This document shows, piece after piece, positions 15,386 through 26,320 of a stretch of 39,726 nucleotides of DNA. Under the pieces are notes generated by a model. The model did no database searches. It saw only the letters and a program-made list of their open reading frames with translations, and was not told the origin of the DNA. This DNA comes from Rhizobacter sp. (GTDB lineage: Bacteria > Pseudomonadota > Gammaproteobacteria > Burkholderiales > Burkholderiaceae_C): assembly GCA_017986065.1 (NCBI GenBank), contig JAGNWJ010000012.1, positions 8,830 through 48,555 of the forward strand. The letters are read 5' to 3'. Position 1 is the stretch's first letter. Each line of letters opens with the position of its first letter. The position numbers and the translations under genes were made by a program.

Positions 15386-18300
15386 ATGCCTGTCCAAGAA
15401 GTCGACGTTTCCGTTCTGTCTCCTGGCACCCGACTGACGCTGGCCCGGCTTTTGATTCGCATATTGAAGGGTGTGGGCCTGCTGCTGATAGCTGCTTGGA
15501 GCCTGTTGATCCTGGCTTGGGCGACTGCGCACTGGTTCATTCTGCCGCACATCGATCAGTGGCGCGGTCCCATCGAACGGCAGGCCACACAACTCATCGG
15601 ACAACCGGTGCGCATTGGCGCGGTTCGGGTCACTTCGAGCGGCCTGGTGCCTGCCATCGAGTTGAAGGACGTGACACTGCTCGACGCGCAGGCACAGCCG
15701 GCGCTGCGCCTGCCGAGCGTGCTGGCGGCGCTGTCGGCGCATTCGCTGCTGTCGCTGGAGCCCCGCTTCGCGCAACTGCTGATCGACGGTGCACACCTCG
15801 AGATGCACCGCGATGCCGCCGGCCGCCTCTTCATCGCCGGTCTCGACTTCAACGGACCGGGGCGCAACGACCGAGCCTCCGCGAACTGGTTCTTCAGGCA
15901 GCATGAGTTCGTGATCCGCGGCGGATCGGTGCGCTGGACCGACGAACTGCATCCGGCGCCGCCGCTGGAACTCAGCGAAGTGCAGGTGGTGGTGCGCAAT
16001 TCACTGCGCCATCACGACGTGCGCATCGATGCGACGCCCCCCGCCCACTGGGGCGATCGATTCAGCGTGACCGGGCGTTTCACACAGCCGCTGCTGGCCG
16101 AGAGCGCCGACTGGAAGCGCTGGCGCGGGACGGTTCACGCGACGCTGCCCGGCGTCGATGTCCGCACGCTGCGCCAGCACGCGACGCTTCCGTTCGATCT
16201 GACGCAGGGCCAGGGTGCGCTGCGTGCCTGGGTCGATGTGGTCGACGGCAGTGTCGCGGCCGCAACCTTGGATGTCGCGCTGCGCGAGGTGGCGCTGAGA
16301 TTGCAACCGGGGCTCGACCCATTGGGGTTTGCCGAGGTGACCGGTCGCCTGGCGGGTCGCCAGGACGAGCGAGACACGGAACTCACCGTCCAGCAGCTCG
16401 GGTTCGTGACCTCGGATGGCGTGCGCTGGCCCGCGAGCAACGCGGCCCTCAAGTGGCGCCGTGACGGAAGCGGCGCCGTCGCAGGCGGCGAGCTGACAGC
16501 CGAGCGGCTCGACCTCGCGCTGCTGACGCAGGTGGTGCGGCGCCTGCCGGTGGGCGACGGCGCGCACCGGCTGCTGGCCGACTTCGATCCGCACGGGACG
16601 GCCTCGGATTTCAGCGTGCGCTGGGATGGGGTTTCGAACCCTGTCGCCGGGGCCGCAGCCGCCTCGGCCGCCTCGGCGGCCGACGCTGTGGCCTTGCCGC
16701 CGCGCTACCAGCTGCGCGTCAACCTCAGCGACCTGTCGCTGGCCGCCGCGCCTGCGGCCGATGCGCAAACTGCGGGCCGGCCGGGCGTGCGGCAGGCCGA
16801 TCTCCGGGTGACCGCCGATCAGAGCGGCGGTGAGGTGCGCATTTCGATGACGAAGGGTGAAATCGACTTGCCCGGCGTGCTCGAGGAGCCGACGTTGCCT
16901 TTCGACCGCCTGAGCGCGCAATTGAACTGGCGGGTCGAGGCCTCAGCGGTCGCCGCTGAGCCGTCGCATGTCACGGTGCAGGTCAAGGAAGCACAGTTTG
17001 CCAACGCCGACCTGCAGGGCGAGCTGCGCGGGAGCTGGTCCACCGGGGTGGCTGCCGCGAATGGCAAGCACAGCCCTCGTTATCCCGGGCTGCTCGACCT
17101 CGATGCCAAGCTGACGCAGGTGACGGCCGCGCGTGTCTTCCGGTATCTGCCACTCGGCGTCTCGCAAGAGGCGCGGCGCTATGTCGAGCGTGCGGTCCAG
17201 GCAGGCCGCGTGGCCAGCGCGACCTTTCGCGTCAGGGGCGATCTCAACGACTTTCCGTTCGCACAGGTCAGCGTGAAAGACAGCGAATTCCGCATTGCAG
17301 CCCAGATCGACAAGGCGTCGTTCGCCTACGTTCCGAGCTGGCCGGCCACCGCCACGGAGCCGGCCTATGTTTCGACGTGGCCGGAGCTCGAGGAGTTGAC
17401 TGGCGAGCTGGTGTTCGACCGCGAGTCGATGTTGATCCGCAATGCCCAGGCGCGAGTTCAGGGTGTGAAGCTCAGCGGCGTGCAAGGAGGCATCAAGACA
17501 CTGACCGACAAGTCGGAGCTGGTGCTCGAGGGCGCAGGTCGCGGCGCGGCGGCCGACATGGTGCGCTTTGTCAACGTATCTCCGGTCGGGGGCTGGACCG
17601 GCAACGCGCTGGCCCACAGCACAGCGTCCGGCAGCGCAGACCTGAAGCTCTCCCTGGCGGTGCCTCTGGCGGATCCGGCGGCTGCCACGGTGCGTGGCAG
17701 TGTGACGCTGGCGGCCACCGACTTCCGATTGCGGCCCGACACGCCACAGGTCGGCGCGGTGCGCGGCCGCGTCGACTTCTCCCAGAAGGGGTTTTCCATC
17801 GTCGGGGCTTCCGGGCGCTTGCTCGGCGGCGACCTGAGCGTCGACGGCGGCCTGCAGCCTGATGGCTCGATGCGCTTTGTGGGCCAGGGAATCGCAACTG
17901 CCGATGGCCTCAGGCGTGGCGGCGATCTCGGCGGTGCTGCGCTGGCCCGGCTCGCGAACTCGCTGAGCGGGCAGGCCAGCTACCGCGTCGCGCTGAATCT
18001 GGTGCGCGGACAGTCGGACCTGCTTGTCACGAGCAACCTGGTGGGCCTGGGCAGCGAACTGCCGCCGCCGCTGCGCAAGGCTGCCGATTCGCCTCTGGCG
18101 CTGCGCTTCCAGAGCGCGCCGGTGAACGATGCCGTGGCCGGCAGCGGTTCAGCCTCTGCGACGGCGCTGCAGGACAGCGTTCGCCTCGACCTCGGCAATC
18201 TGCTGCAGCTGCACTACGTTCGCGACGTGTCCGGCGCGTTGCCCCGGGTGCTGCGTGGAGGCATCGGCGTGATGGAGCCGGCGCCGACCCCGGCCAACGG

Positions 18301-19696
18301 AGTCAGTGCCCTGCTGAACCTGGGCAACCTGAACGTCGATGCCTGGGAGCAGGTGGCAGCCAGCCTCACCGGCCCGGCGGCCGGTGGTTCCGGCAACGCG
18401 GGCGGCAGCGCCACGCTGGGTCCTTCGGGCGGGGATGCAGCCTCGGTCTTCAGCGCCTACCTACCGACCACGATCGGTCTGCGCGCACAGGAGCTGCATT
18501 CCGGGTCGCGGCATCTCAGCCGCTTGGTGGCGGGCCTCTCGCAGGAGGGCACGGCGTGGCGGGTCAACCTCGATTCCGATCAGGCCAGCGGCTACATCGA
18601 GTACCGGGCACCGCGCGCATCGTCTGGCAGCGCTGCCGCGGCCCCGATGAGCGCCGCCGCGGCCGGGCGGGTCTACGCGCGGCTGAGTCGGTTGTCGTTG
18701 CCCAAGGACGACGTGGCCGACGTCGAGAACCTGCTCGACCAGCCTGCGGCGCAGAGCGTGCCTGCCCTGGACATCGTCGTCGACGACCTTGAGCTGCGTG
18801 GCAAGCGTCTGGGGCGCATGGAACTGGAGGCCACGAACCGCCAGGGCGCGCGTGAATGGCGACTGACCCGGCTTGCGCTGACCACACCGGAAGCGAAGCT
18901 GACTGCCAGCGGCAACTGGGCGGCGCTGGGAGCCGGCGCGGGCGCTGCGTCCGGCGCCGTGTCTCCCGCGGCGCGACGGGTCGTGCTGAGTTTCAAGCTC
19001 GAACTGAGCGACAGCGGGGCGCTGGTTGACCGTCTGGGCTTTGGCAAGGTCGTGCGCGGCGGCAAGGGCGGACTGTCCGGCCAGGTCGCGTGGTTCGGCT
19101 CGCCGCTGTCGCTGGACTATCCCAGCCTGACCGGCCAGATCAACATCTCGATCGCCGCCGGACAGTTCCTGAAGGCTGAACCGGGCGTAGGGCGACTGCT
19201 CAGCGTGCTCAGCCTGCAGGCGCTGCCTCGGCGGCTGGTCCTCGATTTCCGCGACGTGTTCCAGCAGGGCTTCGCCTTCGACGACATCAGCGGCGACGTG
19301 CAGGTCACGCAAGGCGTGGCGCAGACCAACAACCTGCGCATGCGTGGCGTGCAGGCTGCCGTACTGATGGAAGGCAAGGCCGACATCGAGCAGGAAACGC
19401 AGGATCTGCGAGTCATCGTGGTGCCGGAGATCGACGCCGGCACGGCCTCGCTGGCCTACGCGGCGATCAACCCTGCGCTGGGTCTCGGCGCTTTCCTGGC
19501 GCAGGCGCTGTTCAGCAAGCCATTGATCGCAGCCAACACGCGCGAGTTCCACATCACGGGCACTTGGGGTGACCCCAAGGTCGACAAGGTCGACCGCAAG
19601 TTCGGCGCGCCGGTGCCCGACATCCCCGCACCCAGCTCGTCGATGCCCTCCAGCGCGCCGGCTGCAGCCGCCAACGAATCGCCACCGAAGCCATGA
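15386..19696 (+). CDS. yhdP: YhdP-family giant AsmA-like envelope protein
   Basis: A 1436-residue protein with one N-terminal transmembrane helix (about residues 28-52, VGLLLIAAWSLLILAWATAHWFI) and a very long periplasmic beta-rich body, ending with the AsmA-like C-terminal region (LSLQALPRRLVLDFRDVFQQGFAFDDISGDV; LAQALFSKPLIAANTREFHITGTWGDPKV). This layout defines the YhdP/TIGR02099 family. In E. coli YhdP, TamB and YdbH bridge the envelope for phospholipid transport to the outer membrane. I chose ATG 15386 because the hydrophobic helix follows at the usual distance; the frame opens earlier without a better start. It overlaps the next gene by 4 bp (ATGA). Confidence 0.92.
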   Translation: MPVQEVDVSVLSPGTRLTLARLLIRILKGVGLLLIAAWSLLILAWATAHWFILPHIDQWRGPIERQATQLIGQPVRIGAVRVTSSGLVPAIELKDVTLLDAQAQPALRLPSVLAALSAHSLLSLEPRFAQLLIDGAHLEMHRDAAGRLFIAGLDFNGPGRNDRASANWFFRQHEFVIRGGSVRWTDELHPAPPLELSEVQVVVRNSLRHHDVRIDATPPAHWGDRFSVTGRFTQPLLAESADWKRWRGTVHATLPGVDVRTLRQHATLPFDLTQGQGALRAWVDVVDGSVAAATLDVALREVALRLQPGLDPLGFAEVTGRLAGRQDERDTELTVQQLGFVTSDGVRWPASNAALKWRRDGSGAVAGGELTAERLDLALLTQVVRRLPVGDGAHRLLADFDPHGTASDFSVRWDGVSNPVAGAAAASAASAADAVALPPRYQLRVNLSDLSLAAAPAADAQTAGRPGVRQADLRVTADQSGGEVRISMTKGEIDLPGVLEEPTLPFDRLSAQLNWRVEASAVAAEPSHVTVQVKEAQFANADLQGELRGSWSTGVAAANGKHSPRYPGLLDLDAKLTQVTAARVFRYLPLGVSQEARRYVERAVQAGRVASATFRVRGDLNDFPFAQVSVKDSEFRIAAQIDKASFAYVPSWPATATEPAYVSTWPELEELTGELVFDRESMLIRNAQARVQGVKLSGVQGGIKTLTDKSELVLEGAGRGAAADMVRFVNVSPVGGWTGNALAHSTASGSADLKLSLAVPLADPAAATVRGSVTLAATDFRLRPDTPQVGAVRGRVDFSQKGFSIVGASGRLLGGDLSVDGGLQPDGSMRFVGQGIATADGLRRGGDLGGAALARLANSLSGQASYRVALNLVRGQSDLLVTSNLVGLGSELPPPLRKAADSPLALRFQSAPVNDAVAGSGSASATALQDSVRLDLGNLLQLHYVRDVSGALPRVLRGGIGVMEPAPTPANGVSALLNLGNLNVDAWEQVAASLTGPAAGGSGNAGGSATLGPSGGDAASVFSAYLPTTIGLRAQELHSGSRHLSRLVAGLSQEGTAWRVNLDSDQASGYIEYRAPRASSGSAAAAPMSAAAAGRVYARLSRLSLPKDDVADVENLLDQPAAQSVPALDIVVDDLELRGKRLGRMELEATNRQGAREWRLTRLALTTPEAKLTASGNWAALGAGAGAASGAVSPAARRVVLSFKLELSDSGALVDRLGFGKVVRGGKGGLSGQVAWFGSPLSLDYPSLTGQINISIAAGQFLKAEPGVGRLLSVLSLQALPRRLVLDFRDVFQQGFAFDDISGDVQVTQGVAQTNNLRMRGVQAAVLMEGKADIEQETQDLRVIVVPEIDAGTASLAYAAINPALGLGAFLAQALFSKPLIAANTREFHITGTWGDPKVDKVDRKFGAPVPDIPAPSSSMPSSAPAAAANESPPKP

Positions 19697-20526
19697 AGAT
19701 CGCTGCCCTCCAGATGGTGTCGACACCTCGTGTCGAGCACAACCTGGCTACCGCCAGTCGCCTGATCGCGCAGGCCGCCGATGCCGGCGCTCGCTGGGTG
19801 GCGCTCCCCGAATACTTCTGCCTGATGGGACACAGTGACCGTGACAAGCTGGCCATCGCCGAGGTGGCCGGGGCGGGACCGATCCAGGACATGCTCTCCG
19901 GCGCAGCACGCCGCCACGGGGTGTGGGTGATCGGCGGCACCCTGCCGATCCGTTGCGACGATCCCGAGCATGTGTTCAATGCCTGTTGCGTCTATGCGCC
20001 TGACGGCACCATGGCTGCGCGCTACGACAAGATCCATCTCTTCTGCTTCGACAACGGGCGCGAGCGCTACGACGAAGGTCGCGTGCTGCGCGCAGGCAGT
20101 GAACCGGTGGCCGTCAGCGGATCAGCCGATGGGGACATCGCTGCACTGCGGGTGGGGCTCAGCATCTGTTACGACCTGCGCTTTCCCGAGCTGTACCGGG
20201 CGCTGATGACGATGCCCGGCCAGCCACCGTGCGACCTGATCGCGGTGCCCGCGGCATTCACCCACACGACCGGCCAGGCCCACTGGGAGTTGCTGCTGCG
20301 CGCGCGCGCGGTCGAGAACCAGTGCTACGTGATTGCGGCCGCGCAGGGTGGCCTGCACGAGAACGGCCGGCGCACCTGGGGACACAGCATGATCGTCGAC
20401 CCCTGGGGCGAGATCGTCGCGGTGCAGGCCGAAGGCGAGGGAGTCGTGATTGCCGACCTTGATCTCGATCGGCTGGCAGCGGTCCGCTTGCAACTGCCTG
20501 CGCTGAAGCACCGCCGCATCACCTGA
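19693..20526 (+). CDS. Carbon-nitrogen hydrolase, probably deaminated glutathione amidase
   Basis: A 277-residue nitrilase-superfamily amidase. The catalytic triad is visible as Glu in ALPEYFCLMG, Lys in YDKIHLFCFD, and Cys in LSICYDLRFPELYR. The CYDLRFPELYR wording and length fit the Nit1-like branch that hydrolyses deaminated glutathione, a metabolite-repair enzyme; omega-amidase is the alternative. Its ATG overlaps the yhdP stop (ATGA), as is common in Burkholderiales, where the two are co-transcribed. It faces the next gene tail to tail with 15 bp between them. Confidence 0.9.
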   Translation: MKIAALQMVSTPRVEHNLATASRLIAQAADAGARWVALPEYFCLMGHSDRDKLAIAEVAGAGPIQDMLSGAARRHGVWVIGGTLPIRCDDPEHVFNACCVYAPDGTMAARYDKIHLFCFDNGRERYDEGRVLRAGSEPVAVSGSADGDIAALRVGLSICYDLRFPELYRALMTMPGQPPCDLIAVPAAFTHTTGQAHWELLLRARAVENQCYVIAAAQGGLHENGRRTWGHSMIVDPWGEIVAVQAEGEGVVIADLDLDRLAAVRLQLPALKHRRIT

Positions 20527-20541
20527 ACACCGCCGGCGGCG

Positions 20542-21036
20542 TCAGACCTTGCTGAACAGCAGGTCCTGGACGACGACCGCGCGCACGGGAGCTTCGTGCC
20601 TGGCTGCGAGGAACTCGTTGAGACGCCGTTCCATGTCCTTCGACAGTTTGTTCATGCCGCCCGCACGCTGCAGCGTCGGGCGGTCATGTGTCCCGAGGCA
20701 GATCTGCAGCATCATCGCGACCTGCGTCCGGTTCTCTTCGAGGGAGGCGCGGCTGGATCGGTCGCTCGCGTCGATCGCAACCCGGGCCTTGACCGATTCG
20801 CCGTCGCTGGTGGTCGCCTGTACCGATTCGGATCGCACCCAGTTCGGTGCTGCCTGGCCGGAGGGCGTGGGTTCCGAAACGCGGACCCACGACACGCCGA
20901 GCATCACTGCAGCCGGGACACCGATCACCAGGATGACGCCGGCCAGAACGTAGGCAGGCAACATCCGGTCGCTGGCCTGCGGCTTTCGAGGCCCCTGGGC
21001 TGGCGGCGCGGTGCGCGTGCGTTCGGGTCGGGCCAT
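20542..21036 (-). CDS. Small membrane protein with FliL-like C-terminal domain
   Basis: A 164-residue protein: a basic N-terminus, one transmembrane helix (about residues 26-48, MLPAYVLAGVILVIGVPAAVMLGV), a linker, then a domain resembling the FliL stator-associated domain. The likeness lies in the layout LEENRTQVAMMLQICLGTHD followed by LSKDMERRLNEFLAARHEAPVRAVVVQDLLFSKV, which parallels the helix and final strand (VRxVxFTDFxVQ) of FliL. There are no flagellar genes nearby, so a motility role cannot be claimed. The resemblance is by eye only. The gene stands alone between convergent and unrelated neighbours. Confidence 0.6.
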   Translation of the reverse strand: MARPERTRTAPPAQGPRKPQASDRMLPAYVLAGVILVIGVPAAVMLGVSWVRVSEPTPSGQAAPNWVRSESVQATTSDGESVKARVAIDASDRSSRASLEENRTQVAMMLQICLGTHDRPTLQRAGGMNKLSKDMERRLNEFLAARHEAPVRAVVVQDLLFSKV

Positions 21037-21047
21037 GGTCGATTTGC

Positions 21048-21072
21048 GATTGGCGTGCGGACGCGGCCAATC
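21048..21072. promoter_or_regulatory. Inverted repeat upstream of the FliL-like gene
   Basis: GATTGGC (21048-21054) is exactly inverted as GCCAATC (21066-21072) with 11 bp between. It lies 12-36 bp before the ATG at 21036 and could be an operator or the 5' hairpin of the leader. On the minus strand a -10-like TTAGAT overlaps its outer edge. Confidence 0.3.
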
Positions 21073-21200
21073 TAACCGCCGGAAGGGGCCGCGAACGGTT
21101 CGGGTGCCGCGGTCTCGTGCGAAGCATCACAGCAGGTGCCGGCGAGAGTGCCGGCGGTCGAGCCTGCGTGCGCCTCGAGGCTCTCCGGGTCCGGCGCTGG

Positions 21201-22718
21201 TCACTCGCAGGCAGCGATCACCTGGGCCACCGCCGCGGTCAGCTTCTTGCCGTAGGGCACGTGGAGGAACTCGTTCGGCCCGTGCGCATTGCTTTTCGGG
21301 CCCAGCACACCGCAAACCATCATCTGCGCGTCGGGGAAGCCCTGTTGCAGCAGGCTCATCAGCGGGATGGTGCCGCCCTGTCCGATGTAGCCGCAGGGTG
21401 CGCCAAATTGAGTTCGCGACGCAGCGTTCAACGCCCGTTCGAGCCAGGGAGCCAGCGCCGGGGCGTTCCAGCCTGTCGCGCCCGAAGGTTGCCCTCCGCC
21501 GCCGCCGCCCGAGCGGCCATCGGCGCTGAACGTCACCTTGGCGTTGTACGGCGCGTTGTCCTCGAGCAGCGCCTTCAGCCTCGCAGCGGCTTCGTTGCCA
21601 TCGATGAGAGGTGGCAGGCGCAGGCTGAGCTTGAATGCGGTGTAGGGCCTGAGCACGTTGCCGGCACTGCGCATTTCCGGGAAGCCGTCGACGCCGGTCA
21701 CGCTCAGCGTCGGCTTCCATGTGCGCCGGATCAGGGCCTCGAACGGGTCGCTGGTGGTCGGCAGCGTCGGGCCGTCGTCGGCGCCACAGGCCCACGGGAA
21801 ACGTTTCCACAGCTCGTCGCCGAGAGCCGCGGCGGTGGCTCGCGCCTGTTCGACGCGGTCTGCCGGAATCTCGCAATGGAAGCCTTCGGGCAGCAATTCG
21901 CCGGTCCGGGAATCCTCGAGCCGGTCGAGCAGGTGGCGCAGGATCCGGAAGCTCGAGGGCACCAGTCCGCTCGAGTCGCCCGAGTGCACCCCTTCCGTCA
22001 GCACCTCGACCTTCAGCACGCCGCTCACCATGCCGCGCAGGTTGGTCGTCAGCCACAGCTGGTCGTAGTTGCCTGCGCCACTGTCGAGGCACACCACCAG
22101 GTCGACGCGTCCCAGGCGGCTCTTCAGTGCGTCGATGTAGGCGGGCAGGTCGTACGAGCCGCTTTCCTCGCAGCTTTCGATCAGGCCCAGGCACCGTGGT
22201 CGCGGGATGCCCTGCGCGTCGAGCGCCCGGATCGCGGTCAGCGCGGCGTAGACCGCGTAGCCGTCGTCGGCGCCTCCGCGGCCGTACAGCAGGCCGTTCT
22301 CGTACTTCGGCGTCCAGGGCCCGAGGTCGTGGCGCCAGCCGGTGAACTCGGGTTGCTTGTCGAGGTGGCCGTACATCAGCACCGTCCCGGCATCGCTCGC
22401 GCTTCCGCCGGGGCGCGTCGCCGGCGCGTCGAAGAAGATCACCGGCGTGCGACCCGGCAACCGCACCACCTCGAGCTTCAGCCCGGCCACGGCCTGCCGC
22501 TCGACCCACTGCGCCGCGTCGCGGATCACGCGCTCGATGTGCCCGTGCGACTGCCATTCGGCGTCGAACATCGGGCTCTTCGCGGGAATGGCGATGTAAT
22601 CGACGAGCGCAGGGACGATGGCTTCATCCCAGGCGCGATCGCAGAAAGCGGCGATCGCGGTCGCCTGGTCCGGGGCGCCGCCTTCGGGCCGGTGCAGGGC
22701 GGGTTCGGGAGCGTTCAT
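21201..22718 (-). CDS. M20-family metallopeptidase (dipeptidase-like)
   Basis: A 505-residue peptidase of the M20 family. Metal and catalytic residues are visible: His118-Leu-Asp120 in MYGHLDKQPE, Asp151 in GRGGADDGYA, Glu184/Glu185 in ESCEESGS, Asp212 in CLDSG, and the late His in AHGPNEFLHVPYGKK. The GHLDKQPE wording and length point to the carnosinase/CPG2-like branch that cleaves dipeptides or acyl-amino acids in the cytoplasm. There is no signal peptide. It lies 36 bp downstream of the histidine kinase gene on the same strand, so it may be read through from that operon. Confidence 0.9.
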   Translation of the reverse strand: MNAPEPALHRPEGGAPDQATAIAAFCDRAWDEAIVPALVDYIAIPAKSPMFDAEWQSHGHIERVIRDAAQWVERQAVAGLKLEVVRLPGRTPVIFFDAPATRPGGSASDAGTVLMYGHLDKQPEFTGWRHDLGPWTPKYENGLLYGRGGADDGYAVYAALTAIRALDAQGIPRPRCLGLIESCEESGSYDLPAYIDALKSRLGRVDLVVCLDSGAGNYDQLWLTTNLRGMVSGVLKVEVLTEGVHSGDSSGLVPSSFRILRHLLDRLEDSRTGELLPEGFHCEIPADRVEQARATAAALGDELWKRFPWACGADDGPTLPTTSDPFEALIRRTWKPTLSVTGVDGFPEMRSAGNVLRPYTAFKLSLRLPPLIDGNEAAARLKALLEDNAPYNAKVTFSADGRSGGGGGGQPSGATGWNAPALAPWLERALNAASRTQFGAPCGYIGQGGTIPLMSLLQQGFPDAQMMVCGVLGPKSNAHGPNEFLHVPYGKKLTAAVAQVIAACE

Positions 22719-22754
22719 CTGGGGACTCCGGTGCGGCTCAGGTGAGCGTCGGGC

Positions 22755-24299
22755 TCAGTGTAGGACCGCGCCGTCCGCCTCGATCGGCTGATCGTGCATG
22801 GCCTTGAAGCGCAGCGTGAACCTTACGCCCGGGCCGAAGGGTGCGCCCGCCTGATCGTTCAGTCCCGAGCGGTGCCGCAGGTTGGCGTCTTCGAGCAGCA
22901 GCTCGGCGCCGTGCTGGGCGGCGATCTGGCGAACGATCGCCAGTCCGAGGCCGGAGCCATCGACCTGCGTGCCGAGCACCCGGTAGAACGGCTGGAATAC
23001 CTGATCGCGTTCGGCGGGCGGAATGCCCGGTCCGGAGTCCTCGACCTGCAGCACGACCACCTGGCCGAACGGGTCGTCGATGACACGAACCGTGACTGTG
23101 CCGCCCGAGGGCGTGTAGCGCAGCGCGTTGTCGACCAGGTTGCGGATCAGCTCGCCCAGCAGCACGCGGTGTCCCCGCACCTTCAGGCCGCCGGTCGCCG
23201 GCGCTTCGAGGCTCCCCTCGACATCGCGTCCCGGGCCTTCGTAGCCCAGATCGATGCGCTTCTCGAGCGCGCGGGGAACGAAATCGCGCACCGTCTCGAC
23301 GGCCAGTTCCGCGAGATCGACCGGGCCGAGGTTCAGCGCCTGTTCCTTGTCATCGGCGCGTGCCATCGAGAGCAGCTGGTTGACCGTGTGCGCTGCGCGC
23401 TGGCTCGACAGCGCGATCTGCTGCAGGGAGCGCTTGATGTCCGCCGGGTCGTTCTTGCCGGCATCGATATCGCGCTGCGCCAGCTCGGCCTGCATGCGCA
23501 GGCCGGCCAGCGGTGTCTTCAACTGATGCGCCGCATCGGTCAGGAAATGCTTCTGCGAACTGATCGAACGGTCGAGTCGCGCCAGCAGGTCGTTGATCGC
23601 ACGCACCAGCGGCGACACCTCCTCGGGCGCTTCGCGCTCGTCGATCGGGCTCAGGTCGCTGCTGTCGCGCTTGCGTATGCGCTGCTGCAACTCGTTCAGT
23701 GGTGCGATGCCGCGCGCGAGCGCCAGCCACACCAGCAGGACCGCGAGCGGCAGGATCACGAACTGCGGCAGGATCACGCCCTTGATGATCTCGGTGGCCA
23801 GCCGAGAGCGCTTGCCCAGGGTCTCGGCCACCTGCACCAGCGGCGCGGCTTCGGCCGGGCGCCCGGGCACGTCCACCCACATGTAGGCCACCCGCACGTT
23901 CTCGTCGTGGATCGTGTCGTCGCGGTAGCGCAGTTCGCCGGGAGGCACGCGGTCTTCCTCTGCCGGCACGGCCAGCGTGCTGTCGCCGCTCAGGTATTCG
24001 CCGCGCAGTCCCAGCACCTGGTAGTACACATCGTCCGCTTCGTCGGCACGCAGGATCTCAGATGCGCCGGCGGGCAGCTCGAAGGTTGCCGCTGCGTATC
24101 CCTGTGGCGAGCTGACGACGACCTGCTTCGACAGCACCCGAACCATGTCGGCGAGTTCGCGGTCGTAGGGCTGGTTGGCGATGCCTTGTGCGACCAGCCA
24201 GGTCAGCACCACGCTCATCGGCCACAGCACCAGCAGCGGCGCGAGCATCCAGTCGAGGATCTCGCCGAAGAGGGAACGTTGTTCGTGTGGTCGGGCCAT
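22755..24299 (-). CDS. TctE-like sensor histidine kinase
   Basis: A 514-residue membrane kinase. Transmembrane helices at about 17-38 and 175-197 enclose a periplasmic sensor domain of the 2CSK_N (TctE-like) type. The phosphorylated His258 is in FLTDAAHQLKTPL, and the ATP-binding boxes are NLVDNALRYTPSGG (N), VEDSGPGIPP (G1) and GSGLGLAIV (G2). TctE-type kinases often sense tricarboxylates, but no tct transporter genes are visible here, so the ligand is unknown. It follows its response regulator after 16 bp, in the usual regulator-then-kinase order. Confidence 0.92.
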   Translation of the reverse strand: MARPHEQRSLFGEILDWMLAPLLVLWPMSVVLTWLVAQGIANQPYDRELADMVRVLSKQVVVSSPQGYAAATFELPAGASEILRADEADDVYYQVLGLRGEYLSGDSTLAVPAEEDRVPPGELRYRDDTIHDENVRVAYMWVDVPGRPAEAAPLVQVAETLGKRSRLATEIIKGVILPQFVILPLAVLLVWLALARGIAPLNELQQRIRKRDSSDLSPIDEREAPEEVSPLVRAINDLLARLDRSISSQKHFLTDAAHQLKTPLAGLRMQAELAQRDIDAGKNDPADIKRSLQQIALSSQRAAHTVNQLLSMARADDKEQALNLGPVDLAELAVETVRDFVPRALEKRIDLGYEGPGRDVEGSLEAPATGGLKVRGHRVLLGELIRNLVDNALRYTPSGGTVTVRVIDDPFGQVVVLQVEDSGPGIPPAERDQVFQPFYRVLGTQVDGSGLGLAIVRQIAAQHGAELLLEDANLRHRSGLNDQAGAPFGPGVRFTLRFKAMHDQPIEADGAVLH

Positions 24300-24315
24300 G
24301 AAGAGTCAAAGCTGC

Positions 24316-24987
24316 TCAGGCCGCGATTTTCTCCAGGCAGTAGCCCAGTCCGCGCACGGTCGCGATGCGCACCGGACCTTGCTCGATCTTCTTGCGCAGG
24401 CGATGGATGTAGACCTCGATCGCGTTGTTGCTGACCTCCTCGCCCCATTCGCACAGCCGCTCGACCAGCTGGTCCTTGCTCACCAGCCGTCCCGCGCGCT
24501 GCAGCAGCACTTCGAGCAGGCTGATCTCGCGAGCCGACAGCTCGATCATCTGGTCGTTGATGTAAGCCACGCGGCCGGTGGCGTCGAAGGTCAGCGGCCC
24601 GTGCTTGATCACGCTCGATGCGGTTCCGAGCCCGCGACGCGTCAGGGCACGCACGCGAGCCTCGAGCTCCTGCAGAGAGAACGGCTTGGCCATGTAGTCG
24701 TCGGCACCGAGGTCCAGCCCCTTGACGCGCTGGTCGACGCTGTCGGCGGCGGTCAGGATCAGCACCGGCACGCTCGAGCCGCGCGCGCGCAGCTTGCGCA
24801 GCACTTCCAGGCCGTGCACCTTGGGCAGTCCCAGGTCGAGGATCACCATGTCGAACTCGTGCGAAGCCAGCGCCGCATCCGCGTCGCTGCCGCTGTTCAC
24901 CTGATCAACCGCGTAGCCCGCGTTGCGCAGCGAGCGCAGCAGGCCGTCGGCCAGCACCTGGTCATCTTCGGCGATCAGAACCCGCAT
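24316..24987 (-). CDS. OmpR/TctD-type response regulator
   Basis: A 223-residue two-domain regulator. The receiver has the acidic pair EDD at residues 7-9, the phosphoacceptor Asp51 ([13 protein letters not shown]), the switch Thr in LILTAAD and Lys in MAKPFS. The C-terminal winged helix contains [24 protein letters not shown] and [25 protein letters not shown]. The start is ATG 24985-24987, 226 bp from the divergent recA gene. It is encoded directly ahead of its partner kinase and presumably autoregulates the pair; targets outside this operon are unknown. Confidence 0.93.
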   Translation of the reverse strand: MRVLIAEDDQVLADGLLRSLRNAGYAVDQVNSGSDADAALASHEFDMVILDLGLPKVHGLEVLRKLRARGSSVPVLILTAADSVDQRVKGLDLGADDYMAKPFSLQELEARVRALTRRGLGTASSVIKHGPLTFDATGRVAYINDQMIELSAREISLLEVLLQRAGRLVSKDQLVERLCEWGEEVSNNAIEVYIHRLRKKIEQGPVRIATVRGLGYCLEKIAA

Positions 24988-25159
24988 CCGTTTGTCTCCC
25001 CTGGCAGATCCATCATCGCGCCGCGCCGCGCGTCAGGGAAGTTTAGGGTTCCGGCGGGGTCTGCCGGCGGACATGCTGATGGCTGTATACCCGTACGAAT
25101 CGCCCGAATGGGGGCACCACGGGGGTCGATCGACGGGATGTCGAACGCCAAATAAAATA

Positions 25160-25188
25160 CTGTACAAACATCCAGCTTTTGCAATAAT
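25160..25188 (+). promoter_or_regulatory. recA promoter with LexA (SOS) box
   Basis: CTGTACAAACATCCAG (25160-25175) fits the LexA consensus CTG-N10-CAG. A -10-like AATAAT lies at 25183-25188, and the 17-bp-spaced -35 position falls inside the box, so LexA would block RNA polymerase as at E. coli recA. The right half (CCAG rather than ACAG) is slightly imperfect. Confidence 0.75.
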
Positions 25189-25213
25189 CCCACCTACACC
25201 CCGGAGAACACCC

Positions 25214-26290
<1,077 letters not shown>

Positions 26291-26320
26291 GCACGTGGTG
26301 GCGGTCGCACGTCCGCTGAG

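Noticed and set aside
18461-19726. A 421-codon open frame antisense to the yhdP-like gene
   Set aside because: Same shadow effect; no recognisable domain, and the forward strand has the conserved AsmA-like C-terminus.
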